Source: Chitinolyticbacter meiyuanensis
GTDB lineage: Bacteria; Pseudomonadota; Gammaproteobacteria; Burkholderiales; Chitinibacteraceae
Length of the DNA: 64,000 nt
Assembly: GCF_008033135.1 (NCBI RefSeq)
Contig: NZ_CP041335.1
Coordinates: 3,725,925-3,789,924 of the forward strand
Direction of reading: 5' to 3'
This document shows, one piece after another, positions 44,743 through 53,981 of this stretch. The notes beneath the pieces were generated by a model. The model did not search any database, was not told where the DNA came from, and saw only the letters and a program-made list of their open reading frames with translations. Positions within the stretch are counted from its first letter, which is position 1. Each line of letters opens with the position of its first letter. The translations under genes were made by a program, and so were the position numbers.

Positions 44743-45581
44743 TGCCGGCCGATACCACGCCGGGCCCCTTGCCGATCGACGTGATCTCCATCCAGTCGCA
44801 AGTCGTGTATGGCAGCGTGGGCAACAGCATTGCCGTGCCGGCGCTGCAACAGCTGGGCTTGCGGGTTGCCGCCGTACCCACGGTGCTGCTCAGCAACACG
44901 CCGCATTATCCGACGCTGGCCGGCGGCGCCGTGCCGCTGCCATGGTTCGAGGGTTATCTCGCCGAGCTGGAAACACGTGACGTGCTGCGCCATGCCCGCG
45001 CGATCCAGATCGGCTACCTCGGCAATGCCGAGCAGGCAGCAGTGCTGGCGCAATGGCTGCGTCACGTTCGCGAACGCTGGCCCGCCATCCGCATCCATCT
45101 CGATCCGGTGCTCGGTGACAGCCATTGCGGGCTCTACGTGGCACCGGCACTGGTGCCGGCCTACCGCACTCAACTCTTGCCACTGGCCGACGGGCTGACC
45201 CCGAACGGCTTCGAACTCGGCGCACTGACCGGTTGCCAGCCCGATCGGCTCGATGACGTGATCGCCGCCGCCCAAACACTGCTGCCGCGTGCACGGGGCT
45301 GGATCGTCGTCACCTCGGCGTTGCCACCCGAACTGGAGCCCGAGCAGGTGACGATGGCCGTGGTGCAAGGCGATCAGGTAGAACGGATCCGGCAGCCCCG
45401 GCTGCCAGTCGCCTTCTCCGGCACCGGCGACCTGTTCGCCGCCACGCTGACCGGCTTGTTGCTGGCCGACGTTCCACTGGCGGAGGCAGTACGCCAGGCC
45501 GGCGCACATGTGGCGGCGGTATTGGCGCACAGCCACGCCGGCGGCTGGAATGAACTCGATCTGCTTCCCGCAAGGCGCTGA
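44739..45581 (+). CDS. pdxY: Pyridoxal kinase PdxY-like
   Basis: Encodes 280 residues; the ATG overlaps the preceding stop. PfkB/ribokinase-fold features of the PdxK/PdxY type: VISIQSQVVYGSVGNSIAVP, TVLLSNTPHYP, LDPVLGDSHCGLYV, LTPNGFELGALTGC and the anion hole/catalytic region FSGTGDLFAATLTG with the catalytic Asp. It phosphorylates pyridoxal to PLP, the ligand of YggS and presumably of the MocR regulator. Confidence 0.92.
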   Translation: MMPADTTPGPLPIDVISIQSQVVYGSVGNSIAVPALQQLGLRVAAVPTVLLSNTPHYPTLAGGAVPLPWFEGYLAELETRDVLRHARAIQIGYLGNAEQAAVLAQWLRHVRERWPAIRIHLDPVLGDSHCGLYVAPALVPAYRTQLLPLADGLTPNGFELGALTGCQPDRLDDVIAAAQTLLPRARGWIVVTSALPPELEPEQVTMAVVQGDQVERIRQPRLPVAFSGTGDLFAATLTGLLLADVPLAEAVRQAGAHVAAVLAHSHAGGWNELDLLPARR

Positions 45582-45583
45582 CC

Positions 45584-45823
45584 ATGGACAAGTACCGGCT
45601 CGTGATCTGGCAACACGAGGCGTTGCTGGGCTTTTTCGAAACCGAGGCGCGCGATGCCCAAGCTGCAGTGGATGCCCTCACCCGGCAGCTCCCCGCTACC
45701 GCTGGATTTCAGTGCCAGCTTCAAGTGGCCAGTGGCGAGCGCCGTATCCTGGAAAGCGGGCCGGATGGCCTGCGCCTGCTCGGCATCACCACGGAATTCC
45801 AACCCGTCCCGCAACCTGCCTGA
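45584..45823 (+). CDS. Small conserved-looking protein in B6 operon, unknown
   Basis: Encodes 79 residues and begins two bases after pdxY. Predicted beta-alpha-beta ferredoxin-like arrangement (KYRLVIWQHEALLGFFETEA, DAQAAVDALTRQ, GFQCQLQVASGERRILESG, GLRLLGITTEF). No motif points to a function. Tight spacing implies co-translation. Confidence 0.65.
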   Translation: MDKYRLVIWQHEALLGFFETEARDAQAAVDALTRQLPATAGFQCQLQVASGERRILESGPDGLRLLGITTEFQPVPQPA

Positions 45824-45835
45824 CCGGAGTGCTTG

Positions 45836-47107
45836 ATGTCGACCACCAGCCCGTACCTGATGCCTTCCTATGCCCGCCAACCGGTGGCGTTCACCCGTGG
45901 CGCCGGTGCATGGCTCTGGGACGAGCAAGGCCGGGCCTACCTCGACGCCATTGCCGGCGTTGCCGTCACCAATCTGGGCCACGCCCATCCCGAAATCAGC
46001 CGGGTGATCACCGAGCAAGCCGGGCTACTGCTACACACCTCCAACCAGTTCGGCATTCCGTGGCAAGCCCGCCTTGGTGAACAACTGTGTGCGCTCGCCG
46101 GGATGGAGCGTGCCTTCTTCTGCAACTCGGGGGCCGAAGCGAACGAAACCGCGCTCAAACTCGCCCGCCTGCATGGACAGCGGCGCGGCATTGCCCAGCC
46201 ACACGTGGTGGTGATGGACAACGCCTTCCACGGCCGCACACTCGCCACGCTGGCGGCAAGCGGCAACCCGGCCATCCAGCAGGGCTACGCGCCGCTGCTG
46301 CCGGGCTTCATCCGCGTGCCGTTCAACGATGAAGCAGCACTGACCAACCTGGAGTCGAACCCCGAGATCGCCGCCGTGCTGATCGAACCAGTACAAGGTG
46401 AAGCCGGCGTCCATATCGCCAGCCCGGCCTACTTGCAGCAGTTGCGCCAGCTGTGCAACCAGCACGGTTGGTTGCTGATGCTGGACGAAATCCAGACCGG
46501 CCTCGGCCGCACCGGCCGCTGGTTCGGCCACCAGCACGCGGGAATCACGCCGGATGTCATCACCGTGGCCAAGGCGCTCGGCAACGGTCTGCCGATCGGC
46601 GCCTGCCTGGCGCGCGGTCCTGCAGCGACCCTGTTCACGCCGGGCAGCCACGGCTCGACCTTCGGTGGCAATCCGCTGGTCTGCCGCGTCGGCAGCCGGG
46701 TGCTCGAACTGCTGGCAGAGGAAGCCCCGCCCGAGCGGGCCGCCGCACAAGGTCAGCACCTGCTCTCGCGCCTGCGTACTGGGCTCGCACACTGCAATTC
46801 AGTCCGCGATATCCGTGGACTAGGCCTGATGATCGGCATCGAATTGAACGCGCCATGCAAACCGCTGGCCACGCAGGCGCTGCATGACGAAGCGCTCATC
46901 ATCAACGTGACCCGGGAGCAGACCATCCGCCTGCTGCCCGCGCTGATCTGTTCGGATGCGGAACTCGACGAGATGGCGGACAGGTTGATACGGGCGGTGA
47001 AGCACTACGAATCCCGTGCCACCGCCGGCGACGACAAGGCGAAAGATCATGCGTTGCTCTGCAACGCTTTCACCCAAAGCCAGCAAAACAACAGCCACCT
47101 TGCATGA
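45836..47107 (+). CDS. argD: Class III aminotransferase, acetylornithine aminotransferase-like
   Basis: Encodes 423 residues from the ATG with CCGGAG upstream. Fold-type I, class III signature: YLDAIAGVAVTNLGHAHPEI, FFCNSGAEANETALKLAR, NAFHGRT, LIEPVQGEAGV, LMLDEIQTGLGRTGRWFG and the PLP Lys in VAKALGNGLPIGA. It matches ArgD (acetylornithine/succinyldiaminopimelate aminotransferase). The C-terminal 30 residues are an extra polar tail. It ends the PLP-related cluster. Confidence 0.88.
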   Translation: MSTTSPYLMPSYARQPVAFTRGAGAWLWDEQGRAYLDAIAGVAVTNLGHAHPEISRVITEQAGLLLHTSNQFGIPWQARLGEQLCALAGMERAFFCNSGAEANETALKLARLHGQRRGIAQPHVVVMDNAFHGRTLATLAASGNPAIQQGYAPLLPGFIRVPFNDEAALTNLESNPEIAAVLIEPVQGEAGVHIASPAYLQQLRQLCNQHGWLLMLDEIQTGLGRTGRWFGHQHAGITPDVITVAKALGNGLPIGACLARGPAATLFTPGSHGSTFGGNPLVCRVGSRVLELLAEEAPPERAAAQGQHLLSRLRTGLAHCNSVRDIRGLGLMIGIELNAPCKPLATQALHDEALIINVTREQTIRLLPALICSDAELDEMADRLIRAVKHYESRATAGDDKAKDHALLCNAFTQSQQNNSHLA

Positions 47108-47248
47108 TATTTGCAATGCAACGTCGGCGCAGACTAGTATCGACGCGGTTTTCAGCCTGGCTTTCCGCCCACGTCGGCCTACAATCGCCCACAGCAGACA
47201 GCCCTTCCTTCGACCGCCCTCGCCCGCCTGATGGTGCTTTAGCTACGC

Positions 47249-48487
47249 ATGGACTCCCTGTTTCGCCAAGAGGCAATGAATGCCCAGCAGGAAAGCCAGT
47301 ACGGCGGTGTCGTGCTCTTGCAGCCGTTGTCGTTCTCGCTGGTGGCCATCGCGGCCGTGGTTATCGTGCTGGCCGCGTTTGCCCTCTTGGTGTTCGGCCA
47401 GTACACGCAGAAGGTCGCGGCGCAGGGCAGCCTACAACCGGTCGGCGGCATCACGCGGCTGGCCAGCGATCGCCAGGCCATCGTCACTCGGATGCAGGTG
47501 AAGGAAGGCGACCGGGTCAAGGCGGGGCAGACCTTGTTCACGCTGTCGACGGAAAAGGAAAGCACCGACGGCACGCGGGTGCATGCCTCGATCAACGCCG
47601 CCTACGATAGCCAGATCAAGAGCCTGGATGCCGAACTCGCAGCGCAACGCCGGTTGATCGACGATGAAACGCGATCGAGCCAGGAGCGGCTGGCGCAGCT
47701 GAAGCTGGCGCAGCGCGATCTGGAGAGCGAGATCAAGACCCAGCACGAGAAGATCGACATCGTCTCTGCCGTGGTCGCCAAATACCAGGAGCTGGAAAAG
47801 ACGCAGTTCGTCTCCGCACTGGCAGTGCGCCAGCAGGAAGCCCTGCTGCTCGACCAGCGTGCCCGCCTATCCGAGCTCAACCGCAACCAGCGGCAGATGC
47901 AGATGGAGGTCCAGCAACTGGAATCCACGCTGGCACAGTTGCCGACCAAGCTGCGCACCACCGAGCAGCCGCTGCGTCGCGAGATCGAGACCTACCGCAC
48001 CTCGCTGCTGCGCAACGACACTGAGCGTGAACAGCAGATCGTGGCAACGGTGGACGGCACCGTCTCCGCAGTGTTGCGCCAGCCCGGGCAGAACGTGACA
48101 GCCGGCCAGACCGTGCTGACGCTGGTGCCGGCCGATGCGCCATTGCAGGCGGAATTGCTGGTACCCAGCGACGGCATCGGATTCGTGCGGCCCGGCAACA
48201 AGGTGGTGCTGCACTACGATGCCTATCCCTACCAGAGCTACGGCCTGCAACACGGCCGCGTACTCTCGGTGTCGCGCAACACGTTGCGGCCGGATGAGCT
48301 GCAGACCGACAGCAAGAGTTCGGTCTACCGGGTGCAGGTGGCGCTGGACCAGCAATGGGTCGATGCCTATGGCAAGCGCCTCACCTTCAATGCCGGCGAA
48401 ACACTGCAGGCCAAGATCCTGGTGCGGACCAAGACCGTGCGTGAATGGCTGCTCGACCCGATCTACGCGATGCGCGGAAAACTGTGA
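47249..48487 (+). CDS. Membrane fusion protein of bacteriocin exporter (HlyD/CvaA/MchE type)
   Basis: Encodes 412 residues, the usual length for microcin MFPs. One N-terminal membrane helix (LVAIAAVVIVLAAFALLVFG), a lipoyl-like half (RMQVKEGDRVKAGQTLFTL), a long coiled coil (about 110-245), a second lipoyl half (VDGTVSAVLRQPGQNVTAGQTVLTLVP) and a beta-barrel. It links the inner-membrane ABC exporter to an outer-membrane channel such as TolC, which is not encoded here. A TACAAT -10-like box lies at 47180-47185. Its stop is two bases before the exporter ATG. Confidence 0.93.
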   Translation: MDSLFRQEAMNAQQESQYGGVVLLQPLSFSLVAIAAVVIVLAAFALLVFGQYTQKVAAQGSLQPVGGITRLASDRQAIVTRMQVKEGDRVKAGQTLFTLSTEKESTDGTRVHASINAAYDSQIKSLDAELAAQRRLIDDETRSSQERLAQLKLAQRDLESEIKTQHEKIDIVSAVVAKYQELEKTQFVSALAVRQQEALLLDQRARLSELNRNQRQMQMEVQQLESTLAQLPTKLRTTEQPLRREIETYRTSLLRNDTEREQQIVATVDGTVSAVLRQPGQNVTAGQTVLTLVPADAPLQAELLVPSDGIGFVRPGNKVVLHYDAYPYQSYGLQHGRVLSVSRNTLRPDELQTDSKSSVYRVQVALDQQWVDAYGKRLTFNAGETLQAKILVRTKTVREWLLDPIYAMRGKL

Positions 48488-48489
48488 CC

Positions 48490-50646
48490 ATGGATGTACG
48501 TAGCCTCACCGACCGCATCGCCTTCCGCAGCGGCGCACGCCTGCCGATGATCTACCAGACCGAGGCCTCCGAATGCGGCCTCGCCTGCCTTGCCATGGTG
48601 GCCAACTACTACGGCCACGATTTCGATCTGTCGTCGTTGCGCCGCGAACTGGGCACCTCGCTCTCCGGCATCACGCTGGGGCATATGGTCGACCAGGCCA
48701 ACCAGCTCGGGCTCACCAGCCGGCCGCTGCGGCTGGAGCTGGACGAACTCGATCAACTGCAACTGCCCGCAGTGCTGCACTGGAACTTCAGCCACTTCGT
48801 GGTGTTGAAGCGCGTGAGCAAGAAAGGCCTCGTCATCCACGATCCGGCCATCGGCATCCGCACCGTGACCCGCAGCGAAGCGGATACCGCGTTCACCGGC
48901 ATCGCACTGGAGCTGATGCCCGGTGCCGACTTCGAGCCGCGCGAGGCCAAGCAACGCATCAGCCTGCGCAAGCTGATCGGCACCGTGCACGGGCTCAAGC
49001 GCACCATCGTCAAGCTCTTGACGCTGGCCTTCGCACTGGAAGTGCTCAGCCTCGCCCTGCCCTTTCTCACGCAGTGGATCATCGATGGCGTGCTGTCCAC
49101 CGGCGATTTGTCGCTGCTGACGCTGATCGGCATCGGCGGCATTGCCATCATCGCGCTGCAGCAATTGCTCAGTCTGGCCCGGGCCTGGTTTCTCATCTAC
49201 ATCAAGACCACCGTCAACCTGCAGTGGGTATCCAATGTGTTCACGCACATGGTGCGGCTGCCGGTCGAGTACTTCGAGCGCCGCCACTTGGGCGACATCG
49301 TTTCCCGCTTCGGCGCCATCCACCAGATTCAGGAAACGCTGAGCAGCAGCTTCATCGTCACCGTGCTCGATGGCGTGATGTCGTTCGCGCTGCTGGCCAT
49401 GATGCTGCTCTACAGCCCCTTGCTGACCGCGCTGACCGTGGGGCTGGTGCTGGTCTACACGGTGCTGCGGCTGCTGTGGTATCGCCCGCTGCGCGAAGCC
49501 AGCGAAAAGATGGTGGTGAGCGCTGCCAAGCAGGACAGCCACTTTCTGGAAACGGTACGTGGCGTACGCTCGATCAAGCTGTTCACCCGCGAGAACGAAC
49601 GCCGGGCCAACTGGCTCAATCTCTCGGTCGAGCAGATCAACTCCCTCGTTCATGTCAGCAAGCTCAACCTCGCCTTCGAGGCCATCAACGGCAGCCTGAA
49701 CGGCCTGCACATGATCGCCATCCTGTGGGTCGGTGCCAGTCTGGCGCTGGATGGATACCTTTCCGCCGGCATGCTGGTCGCCTATGTCGCCTACAGCAAC
49801 CAGTTCAGCGCGCACATCACCAGCCTTGTCAACAAGATGATCGAACTGAAGATGCTGGGCCTGCAGTGCGAGCGGCTGTCCGACATCGTGCTGACCGAAC
49901 GCGAGGACATCGGCAACCCGGCCGATATCGATCTGGAACGGGTCAGCGCCGACATCGAGCTCGTCGATGTGAGCTATCGCTACGCCAGCACCGAGCGCGA
50001 CATCCTGCAGCATTGCAGCCTGAAGCTGCGCGCCGGCGAATCGGTGGCGCTGACGGGGCCTTCCGGTTGTGGCAAGACCACGCTGCTGAAACTGGTGCTG
50101 GGCATCCTGCAGCCGCGCGAAGGCGAGATTCGCGTTGGCGGCACTCCCATCCACACGCTGGGCCTGACCAACCTGCGCAAGCTCGTCGCCACCGTGATGC
50201 AGGACGACCAGCTGTTCTCCGGCTCCATCGCCGAGAACATCGCCTTCTTCAGCAAGCAGGTCGACTGGGACTGGATCCACGAGTGCGCCCGCCGCGCCGG
50301 CATCCACGACCAGATCCTGCAGATGCCGATGGGCTACTACACGCTGGTCGGCGACATGGGCACCACGCTGTCGGGCGGGCAGAAGCAGCGCATCCTGCTG
50401 GCGCGCGCGCTCTACAAGAAGCCGCGCATCATCCTGCTGGACGAGGCTACCAGCCATCTCGACACCGAGAGCGAATACGTGGTCAATCAGGCCATTCGCG
50501 AGCTCAACATCACACGGCTCATCATCGCCCACCGCCCGGAAACCATCCGCATGGCCGAGCGGGTGGTCGAAATGCGCGAGGGGCGCATCGTTGCGCCCAC
50601 CGAGCCCTCCCAGACCGCCGCAGCGGAAGAAGCGGTGACCGGCTGA
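48490..50646 (+). CDS. Peptidase-containing ABC exporter (C39, MchF/CvaB type)
   Basis: Encodes 718 residues. N-terminal C39 peptidase: Gln23, catalytic Cys29 (QTEASECGLACLAMVANYYG), His102 (NFSHFVVL) and Asp118 (IHDPAIG), all intact. A membrane domain with about six helices (160-450) is followed by a nucleotide-binding domain with Walker A GPSGCGKTT near 520, LSGGQKQR near 627 and LLDEATSHLD. It cleaves double-glycine leaders and exports the core peptide. The substrate is most likely the precursor at 54571-54762. Confidence 0.95.
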   Translation: MDVRSLTDRIAFRSGARLPMIYQTEASECGLACLAMVANYYGHDFDLSSLRRELGTSLSGITLGHMVDQANQLGLTSRPLRLELDELDQLQLPAVLHWNFSHFVVLKRVSKKGLVIHDPAIGIRTVTRSEADTAFTGIALELMPGADFEPREAKQRISLRKLIGTVHGLKRTIVKLLTLAFALEVLSLALPFLTQWIIDGVLSTGDLSLLTLIGIGGIAIIALQQLLSLARAWFLIYIKTTVNLQWVSNVFTHMVRLPVEYFERRHLGDIVSRFGAIHQIQETLSSSFIVTVLDGVMSFALLAMMLLYSPLLTALTVGLVLVYTVLRLLWYRPLREASEKMVVSAAKQDSHFLETVRGVRSIKLFTRENERRANWLNLSVEQINSLVHVSKLNLAFEAINGSLNGLHMIAILWVGASLALDGYLSAGMLVAYVAYSNQFSAHITSLVNKMIELKMLGLQCERLSDIVLTEREDIGNPADIDLERVSADIELVDVSYRYASTERDILQHCSLKLRAGESVALTGPSGCGKTTLLKLVLGILQPREGEIRVGGTPIHTLGLTNLRKLVATVMQDDQLFSGSIAENIAFFSKQVDWDWIHECARRAGIHDQILQMPMGYYTLVGDMGTTLSGGQKQRILLARALYKKPRIILLDEATSHLDTESEYVVNQAIRELNITRLIIAHRPETIRMAERVVEMREGRIVAPTEPSQTAAAEEAVTG

Positions 50647-50685
50647 TCACGGCCCGCGATCGGGCCCGCTCCGCGCCGCGGCGCC

Positions 50686-51966
50686 TCACTCCGAGCGCAA
50701 GCGTACCGGTTCGATCTCGTCGAGGAAGAACACGCCGTCGACCCTCGGCGCATCGCCAGCGGCACGGCCCAGCATGTCTTCGCCGTAGGCACGATCATCG
50801 GCATAGTTGGCGGCGCGGATCGACAAGCGATTGCGCAGTTTCTCGTCGGCGCCGGGCTCACGCGCGATATTGCGCAAATCGAAGAAGCCGGCACGCGGGC
50901 CATGGGCGTGCCATACCGCCTCCCAGCTTCGCGTTGGTGGCGTGTGCAGCGGATAGGCCTGCCGGCTGTCGTAGTTCAGTGCCGCGCCGCCGTGCCCGGT
51001 CACCCAGGCGATGTAGACATCGTCGCCGTAGACCTGCTTGAGCAGGTCGCCCATGCTGTACTGGCGCATCGGCACGCAGCGCATGCTGTGCGCCCAGATC
51101 ACGATGCGGCGACCAGGGTAGGCATGCTCGGCCAGCCAGAGCAGGTTCTCGGCCATTTGCCCATCCCGGCTGCACTGGCCCACCAGCTCCTGCTGGGCAG
51201 TGCGCAGGCTGCGCAGTTGCTGCAGCCAGAAACCATCCTGCAGGGTGGCGCCGGCCTCCAACGAGAGCCGCGCCAGCAGCTCGGCGTAGATCGCCTCGAA
51301 CGCCGACAGTGCCGGTTGCAACGCCGCATCGAGCGGCTGCATCCGGATTGTGGCATCGGCCACGTGGAGGAAATCCGGCCAAGCTGCATGCGCCAGCAGC
51401 TCCGGCCAGCCGCGTTCCGCCAGGTAGGCCGCCAGCTCGGACAGCAGTGTGTCCTTGGCATGGCACCCCGCTTGCGGTACGTCGAAGGCGCCCAGTGCCA
51501 GAGGCCGTTCGGTATCGCGCGTGGCATCCACGTAGTCGAACAAGGCCTGGGTCTGCTCCGCCTGCGCGTAGATGTAGAACAACGCGCCGTCTACAGCCTG
51601 GGCCGCCGGCTCGCCCGCGGCGATGCACTGGCCAACCTTGCTGCCGTCGTACATGCCACTGCCCATCAGCAGCACATCGAAGCCATGCTCGCGATGCAGG
51701 TAGCGCACGAGGCGGCTCTTGAGCGCATAGGCATTGCCTTCGCCATGTGTCTGCGAGCCCAGCATCACGATGCGGGCATCGCCGACCGAGCGGCCGAATG
51801 CGGCCAGATCAGCGTCATCGGCTTGCATGTCCGTGCCGTGCAGTGCCGTCATCCTCGCTTGCAGCCATGGGCCGAATCCGGCGAGATCGAAATCGTCGCC
51901 GGCCTGCGCGATCTCGGGCAGCGCGGTTGGCAACGGCGGAGTCAATGTGGGGGCAAGCTGCGACAT
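50686..51966 (-). CDS. Erythromycin-esterase-like protein in microcin-like cluster
   Basis: Encodes 426 residues from MSQLAPTLTPPLPTALPEI. Ere-family layout is visible: VGDARIVMLGSQTHGEGNAYALKSRLVRYLHREHGF (His74), RRIVIWAHSMRC and VYIAWVTGHGG. In macrolide esterases the first motif carries Glu (GExTHG); here it is Ser (GSQTHG), and the Glu expected in the following FALE-type strand is Gly (LLMGSG). The chemistry is therefore probably different. Being third in the precursor-modifier operon, a role in peptide modification or self-protection is inferred. Confidence 0.75.
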   Translation of the reverse strand: MSQLAPTLTPPLPTALPEIAQAGDDFDLAGFGPWLQARMTALHGTDMQADDADLAAFGRSVGDARIVMLGSQTHGEGNAYALKSRLVRYLHREHGFDVLLMGSGMYDGSKVGQCIAAGEPAAQAVDGALFYIYAQAEQTQALFDYVDATRDTERPLALGAFDVPQAGCHAKDTLLSELAAYLAERGWPELLAHAAWPDFLHVADATIRMQPLDAALQPALSAFEAIYAELLARLSLEAGATLQDGFWLQQLRSLRTAQQELVGQCSRDGQMAENLLWLAEHAYPGRRIVIWAHSMRCVPMRQYSMGDLLKQVYGDDVYIAWVTGHGGAALNYDSRQAYPLHTPPTRSWEAVWHAHGPRAGFFDLRNIAREPGADEKLRNRLSIRAANYADDRAYGEDMLGRAAGDAPRVDGVFFLDEIEPVRLRSE

Positions 51967-52003
51967 GGTGCGTTCTCGGGCAGTGGTAAGCGCAAACGAA
52001 TAA

Positions 52004-53980
52004 TCAGAGTTCAAGCGCAAAGGACGGCTGCGGCAGGCTGTCGTCGCCGGTATCGAGCTGGACCGCCACGACGCTGGCCGGATGGTGCGCCAATGGCAGC
52101 CACAGGCGGATCGCCTGGCCGGTGGTCGACGGCAGGGCCTCGGCATGCACGCCGACACCATCCAGCCGACAATCCGCCGCTGCGAGCCGGCTACCCGGCG
52201 CTGCGTCATGGACATCGACAAAGCAGCGCTCGGCACGGGCATCGTAGCCGCGCAGCACGGTGATGCGGCCGCCTGCCCATTGCCAATAGGCCACGATGGC
52301 ACGCTCCAGATGCTCGGCGAAGAACCGACGCCCCTGCGACAGCAAGGCATCGACGTGCTCGCGCAGCATGGCCACGCCAGCAGGGCCGGCCTGGCGCGCG
52401 GCGCGTAGGGCCTCTTCCGATTGCTTCATCATCCGATCCCGGAACAGCACGGTCGGCGCCTTGTTGCGCAAGTCCGCGTTGAGCGCCACCAGCCGGCGGA
52501 ATCGGTCGGGAGCCAAGCCGAGCGTGCCGGCCACCAGCGTGGCCAGATGCCGGTATTCGAGATAGACCCGCTTGAAGCGTTGCCGCAGCTGCGCATCGGG
52601 CAGCACCGACGCCATCTCTTCCCATTCATCATTCGCCGCCAGGCGCAGTACCGCGGGCAGATCGCAATCGCCCATCCGCTCCGGCACCGTATGCAGCGGC
52701 TGCCGCTTCATCGCGCCGGCGCGGGCGAGCTCGTATGCCACCTGGGCCAGGTGGTAAGTCGGCTCGAAATCCTGGATCGCTTCGATCACCGGCAGTGGAA
52801 AACCAGCCATGTGCAGCATGTATTTCTGCATATAGCCATCGAACTGCTCGGTGAAGGGCTGCTGCAAGCGGCCCTCGTCCACCTCCAGAATCCAGCCGGT
52901 GCTGCCCGCCACATACTTGCGGCCGTGGAACAGCATGCCATTCAACACATGCTGGTATTGCCAGTGGTCTTCCCAGAACGAAGGCAGACCACGGGCCACC
53001 AGGTAATTGCCGTAGCCGGAGAACGCGGTCATGGTGCCGAAATCAATATACTTGCCGGTGATCTCGATATTCGAGCTGGTGATGGCGCCATGCACCAGCC
53101 GGCGCGCCCGGGCTGCCGCATGCTGCCTGGCGTAGCGATGCGCCAACCGGGTCAGTACCGGCACCAGGCTCGCCTGGGTCAACGGGCCTTCCTCTCCGCC
53201 GGGCACGGCCAAATGGAGGCGCTCGTAAGCGCCGCGGACGCGTTCGACATCGTGCGGTAGCTCGAGACCATCCTGCGGCTTGTAGAACGGCACCCGCTCG
53301 TAATGGGCGGGGCGCAGATTCGGTTCGCGCACGATGATCGCCCCTTCCGGCGCGTCGCCGCTTTGGTTGCCGACGAGCCCGAAGTCGTACTTGGTCGACT
53401 TGCCGGTGGCAATGACCGCCAGGATGCGGACCCCGCCCAGTGGTAGTTCGGCGTGGGTGATCTCGCCCCAGATGGCTTCGCGTATCCCTTCCTCGACCGA
53501 TGCACCACCGTGGGTGTGCCACTCGTCGCCATGCTTGGCAGCCAGCGGATTACGGCCGATGCCCTTGAGCTGGAAGTAGCCATTCAACCCGCAACGCACG
53601 CCGCCGCCATTGGCGCAGATGCGCCCATTGGTGCCATAGCGCTCGCCGACGAATTCGCGCTCCTCGTCGAGGAAATCCTCCGGCGCATCCATGCTGGAAG
53701 GCACCATGAAGCCGAAAGCATCCAGCAACTGCCGGTGCAGCTCGGCTTCGCTGCGTGGTGCGTCGATGCTCAGGTCGTGGATCAAGGCATGGTTGACCCA
53801 CACCACGCGCGGCTTCGCCAGACGACGCGCCTTGAACCGCACGAATGCGGCAGTGGGCAGTTCCCGGTCGTAATAGATCGTGTTGTCCGCAGACACCACG
53901 TCATAAGTCTTGATTTGAGGGGCAATCGGCATGGTGGAGGCACCCTGATAGAGGACGGAAGCTGGCGTGGTGGCGTTCAT
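52004..53980 (-). CDS. SelO/YdiU-like pseudokinase-fold protein, putative RiPP modifier
   Basis: Encodes 658 residues, ATG with GAGG upstream, two bases after the acyltransferase stop. Segments align with SelO protein adenylyltransferase: GYFQLKGIGRNP (Lys139 matching the LKGAG nucleotide-binding Lys), SVEEGIREAIWGEITHAELPLGGVR, GAIIVREPNL, LVHGAITSSN and KYIDFG (DFG Asp313). The SelO TDN motif reads SSN (302-304), so activity may differ. A 300-residue C-terminal extension is unassigned. Its partnership with an HlyC-like protein parallels MchC/MchD and MceJ/MceI of microcins; this is inference. Confidence 0.7.
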   Translation of the reverse strand: MNATTPASVLYQGASTMPIAPQIKTYDVVSADNTIYYDRELPTAAFVRFKARRLAKPRVVWVNHALIHDLSIDAPRSEAELHRQLLDAFGFMVPSSMDAPEDFLDEEREFVGERYGTNGRICANGGGVRCGLNGYFQLKGIGRNPLAAKHGDEWHTHGGASVEEGIREAIWGEITHAELPLGGVRILAVIATGKSTKYDFGLVGNQSGDAPEGAIIVREPNLRPAHYERVPFYKPQDGLELPHDVERVRGAYERLHLAVPGGEEGPLTQASLVPVLTRLAHRYARQHAAARARRLVHGAITSSNIEITGKYIDFGTMTAFSGYGNYLVARGLPSFWEDHWQYQHVLNGMLFHGRKYVAGSTGWILEVDEGRLQQPFTEQFDGYMQKYMLHMAGFPLPVIEAIQDFEPTYHLAQVAYELARAGAMKRQPLHTVPERMGDCDLPAVLRLAANDEWEEMASVLPDAQLRQRFKRVYLEYRHLATLVAGTLGLAPDRFRRLVALNADLRNKAPTVLFRDRMMKQSEEALRAARQAGPAGVAMLREHVDALLSQGRRFFAEHLERAIVAYWQWAGGRITVLRGYDARAERCFVDVHDAAPGSRLAAADCRLDGVGVHAEALPSTTGQAIRLWLPLAHHPASVVAVQLDTGDDSLPQPSFALEL

Positions 53981-53981
53981 G

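Noticed and set aside
48463-50532. 689-codon minus-strand frame opposite the C39 exporter
   Set aside because: Shadow frame; the exporter on the plus strand has all catalytic motifs intact.
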